Translations under genes and position numbers: made by a program
Part shown: in pieces, positions 16,042-24,895 of the stretch
Layout of the letters: each line of letters opens with the position of its first letter
Position numbering within the stretch: position 1 is the first letter of the stretch
Assembly: GCF_001499855.1 (NCBI RefSeq)
Contig: NZ_LQIK01000033.1
Location: 62,001 to 126,000 of the forward strand
From: Mycobacterium sp. GA-0227b
Lineage (GTDB): Bacteria; Actinomycetota; Actinomycetes; Mycobacteriales; Mycobacteriaceae
Reading direction: 5' to 3'
DNA: 64,000 nt
Notes under the pieces: model-generated
Database searches by the model: none
Seen by the model: only the letters and a program-made list of their open reading frames with translations
What the model was told of the DNA's origin: nothing

Positions 16042-17208
16042 TCAGCCCCGTTTCTCGATTTCGACGCCGAAACGCTCCCGAAATGGCCGGAACTCATCGT
16101 GCAAGGCGTCGAGATCTTCGCCGATGTCGGTCAGCAGCGAAGTGGAGTACCGGAACTTTCCGTGCCGATCGCCCGGGTTGGCGGCCAGGTAGGCGCGCAT
16201 CGCGGTCTCGGCATCCGCGCTCAGCGCCCGGCCTGCGAACTCGTAGTAGCGACGCACGGTGCCGACCTGATCGGCGACGAAGTCGGTGTAGCGCACGTGC
16301 AGTATCCGCGGATCGTCCACCAGTGGATTGGTCATCGTGTTGGCGATGCTCTCGCGGGTCAACTGCAGGTGCATCTTCGCGGCGGCCTGCAGATCGACGG
16401 GGCCGACGATGCCCTCACCGATGTCGGCCATCATCATCGTGCGCGACGCCGCGACCTGGACCGGGTCCCGATGCAACCAGAGCAATGTCGCGTCGGGATA
16501 AACGTCGAAGAACTCTCTCAGCCGGAATCCGTGGAACCCCTTGAGTACCCACCGTTTACGGGGCCGACCGAACTGGAACTGCTGCAGCATCGCCTTGTGG
16601 ATCCGGTACTGCGCCGACGGGTCGGTGGGCAACCCGCCGACGACGGTCTGCATGGGCACCCGCCACCACGCGGTGGGCGTGAGCACCCGGAAGTCGAACG
16701 CCCAGGTCCGTTCGTCCTCGGGCAGGCCGTCGCCGAGCATGTCGTTGTAGGGATGGCTGTGCAACCACTTCGGCAGTTTGGCGTTGATCTCGCGCCAGTC
16801 GGCGTCCGCGCGTGCGCGCCGCGGATCGTCGCCCTCGACGGTGCCCGGCGGCGGTGACGGGTACATCACCTCCCAGAACCGCAGCGCGCGGGATTCCGGA
16901 TCCACCGACATCAGCGCGTGCATCAGCGTGGTGCCCGAGCGCGGTTCGCCGGTGACGAACATCGGCGCCTCGACGACCTCCGCGGCGAGCGGATAGCGGC
17001 GTCGGTCGGCGAAGAACTCCAGCCGCGAGGCCAGCAGCCAGTGGCACACCTCGGCGGCCCGCCGCTGACCGTCGGCGTCCATGCCGACCGAATTCAGATG
17101 GTCTACCACCAACGAAAACCGCTCGGGGAGTGTCGGATCGCCGTAGTCGTGCAACCCGGTTTCAGCCTCGGCGCGGGCGAGTATCTCCCCGGCGTCGAGA
17201 TGAGTCAT
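16042..17208 (-). CDS. PAPS-type sulfotransferase family protein
   Basis: 388 residues. The 5'-phosphosulfate loop GEPRSGTTLMHALM is at about 87-100, and the 3'-phosphate region LWLHRDPVQVAASRTMMM follows in the second half, as in mycobacterial sulfotransferases. These move sulfate from PAPS to a hydroxyl group. The start overlaps the LLM stop by four bases (ATGA). Next to alcohol-forming oxygenases it could sulfate a hydroxylated intermediate, but family members with non-sulfotransferase roles exist, so the reaction is inferred. Confidence 0.82.
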   Translation of the reverse strand: MTHLDAGEILARAEAETGLHDYGDPTLPERFSLVVDHLNSVGMDADGQRRAAEVCHWLLASRLEFFADRRRYPLAAEVVEAPMFVTGEPRSGTTLMHALMSVDPESRALRFWEVMYPSPPPGTVEGDDPRRARADADWREINAKLPKWLHSHPYNDMLGDGLPEDERTWAFDFRVLTPTAWWRVPMQTVVGGLPTDPSAQYRIHKAMLQQFQFGRPRKRWVLKGFHGFRLREFFDVYPDATLLWLHRDPVQVAASRTMMMADIGEGIVGPVDLQAAAKMHLQLTRESIANTMTNPLVDDPRILHVRYTDFVADQVGTVRRYYEFAGRALSADAETAMRAYLAANPGDRHGKFRYSTSLLTDIGEDLDALHDEFRPFRERFGVEIEKRG

Positions 17209-18332
17209 TGCACGTCTCCGCACAGGTTCATCAGCTCGTCCTCCACCTCGCGCACGTTCTGCGCCGACTGCGCGGTGTACCGCAGGCCCGCCATGGCGCC
17301 GTAATCCATGACCTTCGGCACGCGCAAGCCCGCGTCGACGTACTCCTTGATGACGCGGGCGAGCTGTTTGGGTGTGCCGTGCGGCACCATCGCCAAGACC
17401 ATCTCCGGTTGCACGCGGTCGAGGAAGTCGACGATGCGCTCGCGGGTGAGCACCGCGGGATCGATGTCCTGGTATCCGCGCCAACCCTCGCCCATCGGAT
17501 GCTCGAAGCCCGCCTTGCGCAGCACCTCGGCGGACACCTGCAGCAGGAAGGACTTCACCAGCGGCGCGTCCAGGATCTCGGCGATCGCGGCGTCGTCACG
17601 ACCCACCAGGCACACCTGGATGAAGCACGGCGTGATCGCCGCCGGGTCGCGGCCAGCCTTGTCGGCGGACAGCCGCACCGCGGCAAGCTTTTCCGCGTAA
17701 TCCTCCGGTGTCCACGCCCCCGTCGGCCACCATCCGTCCGCGTAGCGCCCGACGATGTCGAGCGTGCGGGGCCCGCTGCCGCCGATCCAGATCGATGGGA
17801 AGCGTCCGTCGTACGGTTCGGTGTCCAGACGCGCGTGCCGCAGGCGGTAGAACCGGCCGTCGAAGTCGACGGGACCGTCGCTCTGCCACAGCAGCCGGAT
17901 GACGCGCAGTGCCTCTTCGAACCTGCTGACGGGTCTGCTGAAGTCGAAGCCGTACGGCACCGTGTTCTCGGTCTCACCGCTACCCAGGCCCAGGATGAAG
18001 CGGCCGTTGGCGAGGTGGTCGATGGTCAGCGCGCTCTGCGCCAGCAGTGACGGGTGGCGCCGGACGGTGTCGACGACACTGGTCGCAAGGGGCACGTTAC
18101 GGGTCATCACCGCAGCGGCGGCCGCAACAGCCATCCCGTCGAGGTGCCGGTGCGGTGACGGCGAAACGCTTGCCAGATCGGTGAATTCGGGTGTCCAGAT
18201 GGAGTCGGGCCAGAAGCTGACCATGTGGTCGGGCAGCCAGATCGAGTGGTAGCGGCCGCTGTCGAGCGTTTCGAGGTTCGACAGGTCCAGCGGCAGCGTG
18301 GTGCGCAGGTACGCGGCGGGCTGGACTTTCAT
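17205..18332 (-). CDS. LLM-class (F420-type) oxidoreductase
   Basis: Luciferase-like TIM barrel, 375 residues. Seen: HSIWLPDHMVSFWPDS near the N-terminus, the cis-peptide region LATSVVDTVRRHPSLLAQSALTIDH-type, NGRFILGLGSGETEN, and RFPSIWIGGSGPRTLDIVGRYADGW for phosphate binding. In mycobacteria such proteins mostly use F420. The N-terminal part HLDGMAVAAAAA is slightly longer than average. It begins the four-gene set after the hairpin at 18358-18405. The substrate is unknown. Confidence 0.85.
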   Translation of the reverse strand: MKVQPAAYLRTTLPLDLSNLETLDSGRYHSIWLPDHMVSFWPDSIWTPEFTDLASVSPSPHRHLDGMAVAAAAAVMTRNVPLATSVVDTVRRHPSLLAQSALTIDHLANGRFILGLGSGETENTVPYGFDFSRPVSRFEEALRVIRLLWQSDGPVDFDGRFYRLRHARLDTEPYDGRFPSIWIGGSGPRTLDIVGRYADGWWPTGAWTPEDYAEKLAAVRLSADKAGRDPAAITPCFIQVCLVGRDDAAIAEILDAPLVKSFLLQVSAEVLRKAGFEHPMGEGWRGYQDIDPAVLTRERIVDFLDRVQPEMVLAMVPHGTPKQLARVIKEYVDAGLRVPKVMDYGAMAGLRYTAQSAQNVREVEDELMNLCGDVQ

Positions 18333-18357
18333 TCGACGGCCCCTCCTTGCGCCGAAC

Positions 18358-18405
18358 GTGGGTTACCGTCACGCGGAACCGCCGGATGGCGTGACACGAT
18401 CCCAC
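18358..18405 (-). terminator. stem-loop between SDR and LLM genes
   Basis: Two-part stem: GTGGG pairs with CCCAC and GTCACGC with GCGTGAC, separated by 5x5 unpaired bases, around a 14-base loop. No T run follows on either strand, so it is a partial or Rho-type terminator or an RNA-stability element between the acyl-CoA dehydrogenase/SDR genes and the LLM/sulfotransferase genes. Confidence 0.5.
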
Positions 18406-18414
18406 ACTCGCGGG

Positions 18415-19191
18415 TCATAGCCGGCCGATCTCAGCCAGGAACGTCTGGGTGTGGGCGATGCGACCGGTCAGCGTCTTCGGGTCGCCGGTGCACAACTGGA
18501 ACGCGGTTTCGGTGATCAGCGAGATGTCTTCGGTGTCGGTCTTGGCGAGGTCGAGCGCGCCCGCGCCCTCGGTGGCGACCGGATTGGTCGGCGCGGCGGC
18601 GTTGACCGCGATTCCGTCGTCGTACAGTTCGGCGGCAAGGCTTTTGGTCAGCCGGTTCAGCGCGGCCTTGACCGTCCCGTATACGCCGAAACCGGCGGTG
18701 CGGTCGAACTCGGAGAACGGCGGACCGGTGGGCAGGTCGCCGCCGACAGACGTCACGTTGAGCACCCAGCCGCGGCCGCGCGCACGCATGGCCGGAATGG
18801 CCAACTGCGTCAGGTGCAGCGGGGCCATCACGTGCATCTCGGTCATGAGGCGGACCCGCCGCTCGGGAAACGAGTCCAGCGGTCGCAAGAAGGTGACCGC
18901 CGCGTTGTTGACCAGAATGTCGGGGGCTCCGACCTTTTCGACCACCTCGGCGAACAGCCGCTCGCGCTCGTCGCTTTGGGACAGGTCGGCGGCCACCGTG
19001 ACCGCCGTCCCGCCCTCGGTCTCGATCTCGGCCAGTGTCTCGCTGAGGGAGCCTTGGTATTTCGGGTCCGGCTCGAGTGTGCGGGCCGTCAACGCGACGG
19101 TCGCGCCCTCGGCGGCGAGCCGCATCGCGATGGCCTTACCCAGCCCTCGGCTGGTGCCGGTCACCAGCGCGACCTTGCCGTCACAGGACAT
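18415..19191 (-). CDS. short-chain dehydrogenase/reductase
   Basis: SDR of 258 residues. The cofactor loop TGTSRGLGK is at 11-19 with TALTART-type second strand, NNAA in DILVNNAAVT, the catalytic Ser in NVTSVGG, and YGTVK (Tyr and Lys four apart). The extended loop after the active site (AAPTNPVATEGAG) and TETAFQLCTGDPKTLTGRIAHT are typical of a mycobacterial group of dehydrogenases found with acyl-CoA enzymes. It is 15 bases after the acyl-CoA dehydrogenase at 19207 and likely reduces or oxidises a hydroxy/keto acyl intermediate. Confidence 0.85.
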   Translation of the reverse strand: MSCDGKVALVTGTSRGLGKAIAMRLAAEGATVALTARTLEPDPKYQGSLSETLAEIETEGGTAVTVAADLSQSDERERLFAEVVEKVGAPDILVNNAAVTFLRPLDSFPERRVRLMTEMHVMAPLHLTQLAIPAMRARGRGWVLNVTSVGGDLPTGPPFSEFDRTAGFGVYGTVKAALNRLTKSLAAELYDDGIAVNAAAPTNPVATEGAGALDLAKTDTEDISLITETAFQLCTGDPKTLTGRIAHTQTFLAEIGRL

Positions 19192-19206
19192 CGAGAGCCC
19201 TCCCAG

Positions 19207-20505
19207 TCAGTTCCGCGGGATACCCGCGAGCTTGTCGGCGAACTTGGCTTCGGCGGCTGCCCGCAACCGCAACAGGTGCTCGGACGGAAACGCGTCAGGC
19301 GCCGGCGCGACGTCTTTGAGCAGCAGCCGCGCCAACGTCACCTTGTGGACCTCGGTCGGCCCGTCGGCCAGACCGAGCACGAACGACTCCGTCAGGTACT
19401 GCACGAACGGCATCTCGTGCGACGTGCCCAGCGAGCCGTGCAACTGCAGCGCCCGTGCCGACACGTCGTGTAACACCTTCTGCATCATCGCCTTGACCGC
19501 CGAAATGTCCGCGCGCACGGCCTTGTAGTCGTTGTATTTGTCGATCTTCCACGCGGTCTGCAGGGTCAGCAGCCGAAACGCCTCGATCTCCATCCACGAG
19601 TCGGCGATCATCTCCTGAACCATCTGCTTGTCGGCCAGCACAGAGCCTTGGGTATAGCGCGACACCGCGCGCTCGGTGAGCATGTCGAAGATCCGCCGCA
19701 CCAGACCGACCGTTCGCATGCCGTGATGGATGCGTCCGCCGCCGAGCCTGGTCTGCGCGACGACGAAGGCGCCGCCGCGCGGTCCCAGCATGTGATCGTC
19801 GGGTACGCGGACGTTCTCGTAGCGGACATACCCTTCGCGCCCGCCACCGCCGAGCGGTTGGTAACCGAGCCCGACGTCGCGCAGCACGTTGACACCCGGA
19901 GTGCCGCCGGGCACCACGAACATCGAATACCGCTGATAGGGCGGCGCATCCGGGTCGGTCATGGCCATGACGATGATGAACGACGCCATCGACGCGAATG
20001 ACGAATACCACTTCTCGCCGTTGATCACCCAATGTTCGCCGTCCTGAACCGCGGTGGTGGTGAACACTTTCGGGTCGGCACCGCCGTGGGGTTCGGTCAT
20101 CGAGAAGCACGACACGATCCGGTTGTCCAGCAGCGGCTCCAGATACCGCTGCTTGAGTTCGGGTGTTCCGTAGTGCGCCAGAATCTCACTGTTGCCGGAA
20201 TCGGGTGCCTGCGAGCCGAACACGATCGGCGCGCACTCGGATCGGCCGAGGATCTCGTTGAGCAGCGCCAGTTTGACCTGACCGTAGCCGGGCCCGCCGA
20301 GATGCGGCCCCAGGTGGGTGGCCCACAGCCCCCGCTCTTTGACGATCTCCTGCAGCGGCGGGATCAGTGCCTGGCGCACGGGGTCATTGAGGTCGTGCGA
20401 CTCCTTGACGATGTAGTCGATCGGTTCGCACTCCTCGCGCACGAACTCCTCGACCCACGCCAGCTGCTCCGCCCACTCTGGGTCCGTCGAGAAGTCCCAC
20501 GCCAC
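19207..20505 (-). CDS. acyl-CoA dehydrogenase (FadE type)
   Basis: 432 residues, GTG start at 20505 after AAAGGA. Acyl-CoA dehydrogenase fold: N-terminal helices beginning MAWDFSTDPEW, the central FAD region SCFSMTEPHGGADPKVF, and the C-terminal ALQLHGSLGTSHEMP and LADGPTEVHKVTLARLLL. It would introduce an alpha-beta double bond in an acyl-CoA using FAD. It is a clear paralogue of the protein at 61049-62350 (same opening motif and same C-terminal ADGPTEVHK). It lies in a run with an enoyl-CoA hydratase and two further dehydrogenases. Confidence 0.92.
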   Translation of the reverse strand: MAWDFSTDPEWAEQLAWVEEFVREECEPIDYIVKESHDLNDPVRQALIPPLQEIVKERGLWATHLGPHLGGPGYGQVKLALLNEILGRSECAPIVFGSQAPDSGNSEILAHYGTPELKQRYLEPLLDNRIVSCFSMTEPHGGADPKVFTTTAVQDGEHWVINGEKWYSSFASMASFIIVMAMTDPDAPPYQRYSMFVVPGGTPGVNVLRDVGLGYQPLGGGGREGYVRYENVRVPDDHMLGPRGGAFVVAQTRLGGGRIHHGMRTVGLVRRIFDMLTERAVSRYTQGSVLADKQMVQEMIADSWMEIEAFRLLTLQTAWKIDKYNDYKAVRADISAVKAMMQKVLHDVSARALQLHGSLGTSHEMPFVQYLTESFVLGLADGPTEVHKVTLARLLLKDVAPAPDAFPSEHLLRLRAAAEAKFADKLAGIPRN

Positions 20506-20523
20506 AGGTCGTCCTTTCGTGCG

Positions 20524-21300
20524 TCAGGTGTCTGACCACGTGCGCCGCCGCTGCGCCGCCTCGTCGGTGGCGTGGCTGAGCACCTGGTTGCGGTTCTCCA
20601 GTTCGAGCGCGGCGTCCAGCGGCGCGTCGGTGTTGGCCTGCAGCGCGCGCTTGGTCAGCTGCACGCCCAGCGGCGAGAGGCCCGCAATCGTCGTGGCCAG
20701 TTCGACTGCTCGCTCGATGAGCCGGTCCGCTTCGACGAGCTCGCTGACCAGTCCGCGGCGGTCGGCTTCCTCGGCGCTCACGGTGCGCCCGGACAACATC
20801 CAGTCGGCCGCGACGCTGGTCCCGACGATCCTGGGCAGGTGGTAGCTCATCCCCATCTCGGCGCCGGACAGGCCGAGCAGAATCGCGGCGTTGCCGAATG
20901 TCGCTGCGGTCGAACAGATGCGGATGTCGGCGGCCAGGCACAAGGCCAACCCGGCTCCGACACACGGGCCGTTCACCGCCGCGATCACCGGCTGCGGCAG
21001 CGCGCGGATCGCCTGCGGCAGCGCAGCCATCGCCTCCTGAAAACGCATCCGGTCGATCGCCGGCGCCGACGCCTCGGGCACCCCGGGGCCGAACCTCCGC
21101 ACGTCGATACCGGAGCAGAACCCGCGCCCGGCGCCGGTCAACACCACCGAATGCACCGCCGTGTCCGCGGCGATCCCGTCGAGCGTCCGTGCGAGCTCGT
21201 CGCGCATGACTTCGTTGATCGCGTTGAGCTGGTTGGGCCGGTTCAGTTGCAGGACAACGATGCCGGGCTTCGACCGGTCGATATCCAGCGTCTCGGTCAC
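20524..21300 (-). CDS. enoyl-CoA hydratase/isomerase family protein
   Basis: Crotonase-fold protein, 258 residues from the GTG at 21300. Seen: LTGAGRGFCSGIDVRRF (first oxyanion-hole loop), VIAAVNGPCVGAGLALCLAADIRI (second), and GLSGAEMGMSYHLPRIVG in the position of the second catalytic acid. It would hydrate an enoyl-CoA, the step after the dehydrogenases beside it, or isomerise or cleave an intermediate. The gene follows the 391-residue dehydrogenase by five bases; the ribosome site is weak, so translational coupling is likely. Confidence 0.9.
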   Translation of the reverse strand: MTETLDIDRSKPGIVVLQLNRPNQLNAINEVMRDELARTLDGIAADTAVHSVVLTGAGRGFCSGIDVRRFGPGVPEASAPAIDRMRFQEAMAALPQAIRALPQPVIAAVNGPCVGAGLALCLAADIRICSTAATFGNAAILLGLSGAEMGMSYHLPRIVGTSVAADWMLSGRTVSAEEADRRGLVSELVEADRLIERAVELATTIAGLSPLGVQLTKRALQANTDAPLDAALELENRNQVLSHATDEAAQRRRTWSDT

Positions 21301-21305
21301 CGTCG

Positions 21306-22481
21306 TCAGCGCCGTGGCAGCCCGAGCACCTGGGTGGCGATGATGTTGCGCTGGATCTCCGAGGTGCCTCCGGCGATGGTGCCGCCGAAACTGCGGGCGT
21401 AGCGCTCGAACCAGCTCGCGAAGTAGTGGTCGAGGTTCATGTGCTCGTAGGGCCCGGAGGTCGACGGATGGATCAGCCCGTCGGCGCCGGCGGCGGCCAA
21501 CGCGTTCTCCATCGCCTGGCGTTCGGCCTCGGAGCCAAAGAGTTTCAGCACCGACACCGAGGCGGTGTCCATCTCGCCGCGCGCGGCGCGCGCCAACGCC
21601 GCCGAGCCCATTGCCCGTAGCGCCTGGTAGTCCATGATCGTGGTGGCGTATTGGTCGCGCTGCAGTTCGGTGTGCGGCCGGAAGTCGGCGATCATGTTGT
21701 CGATCCGGTCGGCGAAACCGAGCCACATCATCGTGCGCTCGTGGCCGAGTGACCCGTTGGCGACACCCCAGCCGCCATTCAGCGGTCCGACGAGGTTCTC
21801 GGCGGGTACGCGGGCGTCGGTGAAGAACACCTCGTTGAAGTCGAGGTTGTCCTGTCCGGTCATGTCGGCGAACGGGCGGCACACCACACCGGGTGTGTCC
21901 GTTGGGATGATGAGCGCGCTGATGCCCTTGTGCTTGGGCGCATCGGGGTCGGTGCGCACGAAGGTCAGCAGGAAGTCGGCGTCGTGCGCGCCGGACGTCC
22001 ACACCTTCTGGCCGTTGACCACGAAATGGTCGCCCTCCAGAACCGCACGGGTGCGCAGCGAGGCGAGGTCGGAGCCCGCGCTCGGTTCGCTCATCCCCAG
22101 TGACGCGGTGATCTCGGCCTTGAGCACTGGCACCGCCCAACGGTGCTTCTGCTCATCCGAGCCGAACGAGATCAACGACGCCGCAATGATGTTGACGCCT
22201 TGCGGGTTGAAGCTGTGGTAGATGCGCCGACGGCACAGCTCGTCGAGGTGGACGAACTGCTGAACGACGGTGGCATTGCGCCCGCCGAACTCCGGGGGCT
22301 GCGCCGGCAGCAGCCAACCGTTGTCGAACAGCAGGCGCTGCCAGTCGCGCGCCCACTGCGGCATGTGCGACACCGACCGCGGCCGCTCCAACGTCTGCGC
22401 CTCGGAGGGCAGATGCTCGTCGAGAAAGGCCGCGAATTCGGCGCGGAACTCCTCGACATCGGAATCAAAAGTCAGCTGCAC
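21306..22481 (-). CDS. acyl-CoA dehydrogenase, larger subunit of a probable heteromeric pair
   Basis: 391 residues. The FAD region TASLGMSEPSAGSDLASLRTRA, the WTSGAHDAD loop, FGGTIAGGTSEIQRNIIATQVLGLPR at the C-terminus and the N-terminal MQLTFDSDVEEFRAEFAAFLDEHLP are seen. The start overlaps the next upstream dehydrogenase by 17 bases. A ~390/~335-residue adjacent pair is the arrangement of the sterol-side-chain FadE heterotetramers of mycobacteria, in which the two subunits share FAD sites. It is closely similar to the protein at 55892-57070. Confidence 0.9.
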   Translation of the reverse strand: MQLTFDSDVEEFRAEFAAFLDEHLPSEAQTLERPRSVSHMPQWARDWQRLLFDNGWLLPAQPPEFGGRNATVVQQFVHLDELCRRRIYHSFNPQGVNIIAASLISFGSDEQKHRWAVPVLKAEITASLGMSEPSAGSDLASLRTRAVLEGDHFVVNGQKVWTSGAHDADFLLTFVRTDPDAPKHKGISALIIPTDTPGVVCRPFADMTGQDNLDFNEVFFTDARVPAENLVGPLNGGWGVANGSLGHERTMMWLGFADRIDNMIADFRPHTELQRDQYATTIMDYQALRAMGSAALARAARGEMDTASVSVLKLFGSEAERQAMENALAAAGADGLIHPSTSGPYEHMNLDHYFASWFERYARSFGGTIAGGTSEIQRNIIATQVLGLPRR

Positions 22482-23472
22482 CGTTACTCCTGTATTCCTC
22501 CGCGATCACCGCGCGATGCTCGGCGGCGCCGCCGAGCAGCAGCTCGCCGGCCTTGGCCCGCTTCAGCGCGAACTGAAGGTCGTTCTCCCACGTGAAACCC
22601 ATGGCGCCGAACAGCTGAAGGCCGTGTCGGAACACCAGCGCCTGCGCCTCCCCCGCCGACGCCTTGGCCATCGCCGCGGCCAACCGGCGACGCGGATCGT
22701 CGGCCGCGATCGTCAGCGCCGCGAAGTACGACAGCGCCCGCGCACGTTCGGTCGCGACGTGCATGTCGACGGCCTTGTGCTGCACCGCCTGAAACGAACC
22801 GATCGCGACGCCGAACTGCTGGCGCTGCTTGGCGTGTTCGAGCACCAGGTCGAGGATGCGTTGGCACGCGCCGACCGTGGTGATGGCCATCCCGGTCAGC
22901 GCGACGTGGCGGGCGCGTTCGGCGTCCACTCGCACCCGGTCCGTGTCGGGCACCCGGGCGTCGACGAACGACACCTCGGCGACGTGCAACACCGGATCGA
23001 AGACCGGGCTACGGCGTGAAGTGGCCCGCTCGGCGTCGACGACGAACACCCCGGCCTCGGTCACGACGGCGAACCGCTCGGCGCGGTCACCGTCGAGGAC
23101 GTGCCGGGCCGTACCGTTGAGCACCCAGCCGTCGGCGACCCGGTGCGCGGCGACGCCGTCGTACACCGCCGTGCCGGCTTGTTGGGGATCGAAACGCTCC
23201 CCGGCCAACGGCGCGAACTGCGTCAGGGTGGCCAGGAACGGTGTCGGGTCGGTGGCACGGCCCAGCTCCTCGAGCACGATCGCCAGTTCGACCGCGTTCT
23301 CCGGATCGGCCAACTCGGTCCAGCCGGCGTCGACGTAGGTCTTCCACAGCGGGGTCGGGTCGACCCCGTTCTCGGCGATGCCACGCACCAGCGAGGCCGG
23401 GCACTGCTTGGTGACCGCGTCGCGCACGGTCTCCTGCCAGAGTCGCTGATCGGCGTCGAACTCCAGTAACAC
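22465..23472 (-). CDS. acyl-CoA dehydrogenase, smaller subunit of a probable heteromeric pair
   Basis: 335 residues from GTG at 23472 (GGGAGG upstream). It is shorter than a usual acyl-CoA dehydrogenase, with a reduced middle domain (DGWVLNGTARHVLDGDRAERF) and an intact C-terminal helical domain (KQRQQFGVAIGSFQAVQHKAVDM and LFGAMGFTWENDLQFAL). Such half-active subunits pair with a ~390-residue partner, here the next gene. It is the first gene of this operon; a GAGAAT-N3-ATTCTC operator lies 43-57 bases upstream. Confidence 0.88.
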   Translation of the reverse strand: MLLEFDADQRLWQETVRDAVTKQCPASLVRGIAENGVDPTPLWKTYVDAGWTELADPENAVELAIVLEELGRATDPTPFLATLTQFAPLAGERFDPQQAGTAVYDGVAAHRVADGWVLNGTARHVLDGDRAERFAVVTEAGVFVVDAERATSRRSPVFDPVLHVAEVSFVDARVPDTDRVRVDAERARHVALTGMAITTVGACQRILDLVLEHAKQRQQFGVAIGSFQAVQHKAVDMHVATERARALSYFAALTIAADDPRRRLAAAMAKASAGEAQALVFRHGLQLFGAMGFTWENDLQFALKRAKAGELLLGGAAEHRAVIAEEYRSNGAADF

Positions 23473-23514
23473 CAAGCCTCCCGGGGACCTCAGAGATGTG
23501 CAGCGCGTCCCGGC

Positions 23515-23529
23515 GAGAATAACATTCTC
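23515..23529. promoter_or_regulatory. operator GAGAAT-N3-ATTCTC upstream of the FadE operon
   Basis: Perfect 6-base arms around AAC. On the minus strand the right half overlaps a possible -10 (TATTCT) with TTACGA 16 bases before it, so binding would block transcription of the acyl-CoA dehydrogenase operon. It is the best copy of a box also seen at 10216, 23638 and 39237. Confidence 0.6.
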
Positions 23530-23637
23530 CTATGGCGTCGTAACCGTTCTCCCGATTTGACTACCCCGTTTCGTGGCCTGCGTGTCGTGCAGCTGACCAG
23601 CGCGCACCCTGACCTGCGCAAAAGTAAGCGATTCGTT

Positions 23638-23678
23638 GAGAACTAGATTCTTGCGATTGAAGAACAACGCTTTACACT
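23638..23678 (+). promoter_or_regulatory. promoter TTGCGA-N16-TACACT with overlapping operator GAGAAC-N3-ATTCTT
   Basis: The operator copy is at 23638-23652 and overlaps the -35 hexamer at 23651-23656; the -10 is TACACT at 23673-23678. It would control the plus-strand amidohydrolase operon starting at 23749, divergent to the FadE operon. Confidence 0.55.
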
Positions 23679-23748
23679 GGAGGTGTCCGGCGTTTCGCGC
23701 GCTGCTCTCCTGCGCGCGCCGACCGCCGGATGACATCGGAGGACAGCC

Positions 23749-24849
23749 TTGGTGATGCAACACCCGGACGGGAGTTCGACGCCCGTCGACACGCCGCTCA
23801 TCGACGCCAGCGTGCACATCTTCAGCAAGTCGAACAAAGACCTGCGCAGCTTCATGCGCGAGCCGTTCAAGAGCCGCGGATTCCCCGACTACGAGATGGA
23901 CTGGTACGGCGCGCCCGGCGGCGAGTACGCACCCGAAACCGAGCGCGAACGCATGTATCCGGGGTCGGACCCCGACTTCGTCGGCCGGCAGCTGTTCGAG
24001 GAACGTGGCGTCGATGTCGCTGTCCTGCACCCGATGACGCGCGGCATCATGCCGGATCGCCATCTCGGCACCGCGATCGCCGCGGCACACAACGAGCTGA
24101 TGGTCACGCGTTGGCTCGATGACAATCCGTACGCCGACCGGTTCCGCGGCACCATCCGCGTCAACCCCGACGACATCACCGGTGCGCTGCGGGAGATCGC
24201 CAAGTACGCCGACCATCCGCGGGTGGTGCAGATCGGTGTCCCGCTGCAGTCCCGGGAGCTGTACGGCAAGCCGCAGTTCTGGCCGCTGTGGGAGGCCGCA
24301 GTCGAAGCGAACCTGCCGGTTGCGGTGCACATCGAGGTGGGCGCCGGTATCCAGTTCGCGCCGACACCGTCCGGGGTGCCCAGGACATACGAGAACTACG
24401 TCAGCTTCATGGCGCTGAATTACCTGTACCACCTGATGAATCTCATCGTCGAAGGGGTATTCGAAAGGATGCCGACGTTGAAGTTCGTGTGGGCCGACGG
24501 GGCGGCCGACCTGATGACCCCGTTCATGTGGCGGATGGACTGCTTCGGCCGGCCACACCTCGAGCAGACGCCGTGGGCGCCACGGATGCCCAGCGATTAC
24601 CTGCCGGGCCACACGTATTTCGTGCAGGGGGCGATGGACGGCCCCGGCGACGTGGACTATGCCGGGGAATGGCTGGGTTTCACCGGCAAGGACGACATGG
24701 TTCTGTACGGGTCGAGCTATCCCCACTGGCAGCTCAACGATCTAACGGTCCCCGCCGCGTACTCCGCCGAACAGCGCGACAAGCTCTGCTGGCGCAATGC
24801 CGCGGAGCTGTACGGCATAGACGTCGGCGCATCTGTGAGCGCACAGTGA
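23749..24849 (+). CDS. amidohydrolase family 2 (ACMSD-like TIM barrel) protein
   Basis: 366 residues from GTG at 23749, eight bases after GGAGGA; an ATG is the next codon. PF04909-type metal-dependent hydrolase/decarboxylase fold: N-terminal LIDASVHIF, RFRGTIRVNPDD, the metal His in VAVHIEVGAG, and the late metal-site SSYPHWQ. Members cleave or decarboxylate carboxylic acid or ring-cleavage intermediates. It is about one-third similar to the next gene, with matching WEAAVEANLPVAVH and FMWRMD segments, so the two are an old tandem pair, possibly a heteromer. Confidence 0.82.
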   Translation: MVMQHPDGSSTPVDTPLIDASVHIFSKSNKDLRSFMREPFKSRGFPDYEMDWYGAPGGEYAPETERERMYPGSDPDFVGRQLFEERGVDVAVLHPMTRGIMPDRHLGTAIAAAHNELMVTRWLDDNPYADRFRGTIRVNPDDITGALREIAKYADHPRVVQIGVPLQSRELYGKPQFWPLWEAAVEANLPVAVHIEVGAGIQFAPTPSGVPRTYENYVSFMALNYLYHLMNLIVEGVFERMPTLKFVWADGAADLMTPFMWRMDCFGRPHLEQTPWAPRMPSDYLPGHTYFVQGAMDGPGDVDYAGEWLGFTGKDDMVLYGSSYPHWQLNDLTVPAAYSAEQRDKLCWRNAAELYGIDVGASVSAQ

Positions 24850-24895
24850 TAGGAATCGGAAAGCTTGGGCAAGCAGCGATAGGCAGGGAGCCACG

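Noticed and set aside
23638..23652. KstR (cholesterol repressor) site
   Set aside because: Half-sites look alike, but all copies in the window have a three-base spacer, while the KstR palindrome has two bases; no kstR gene is present.
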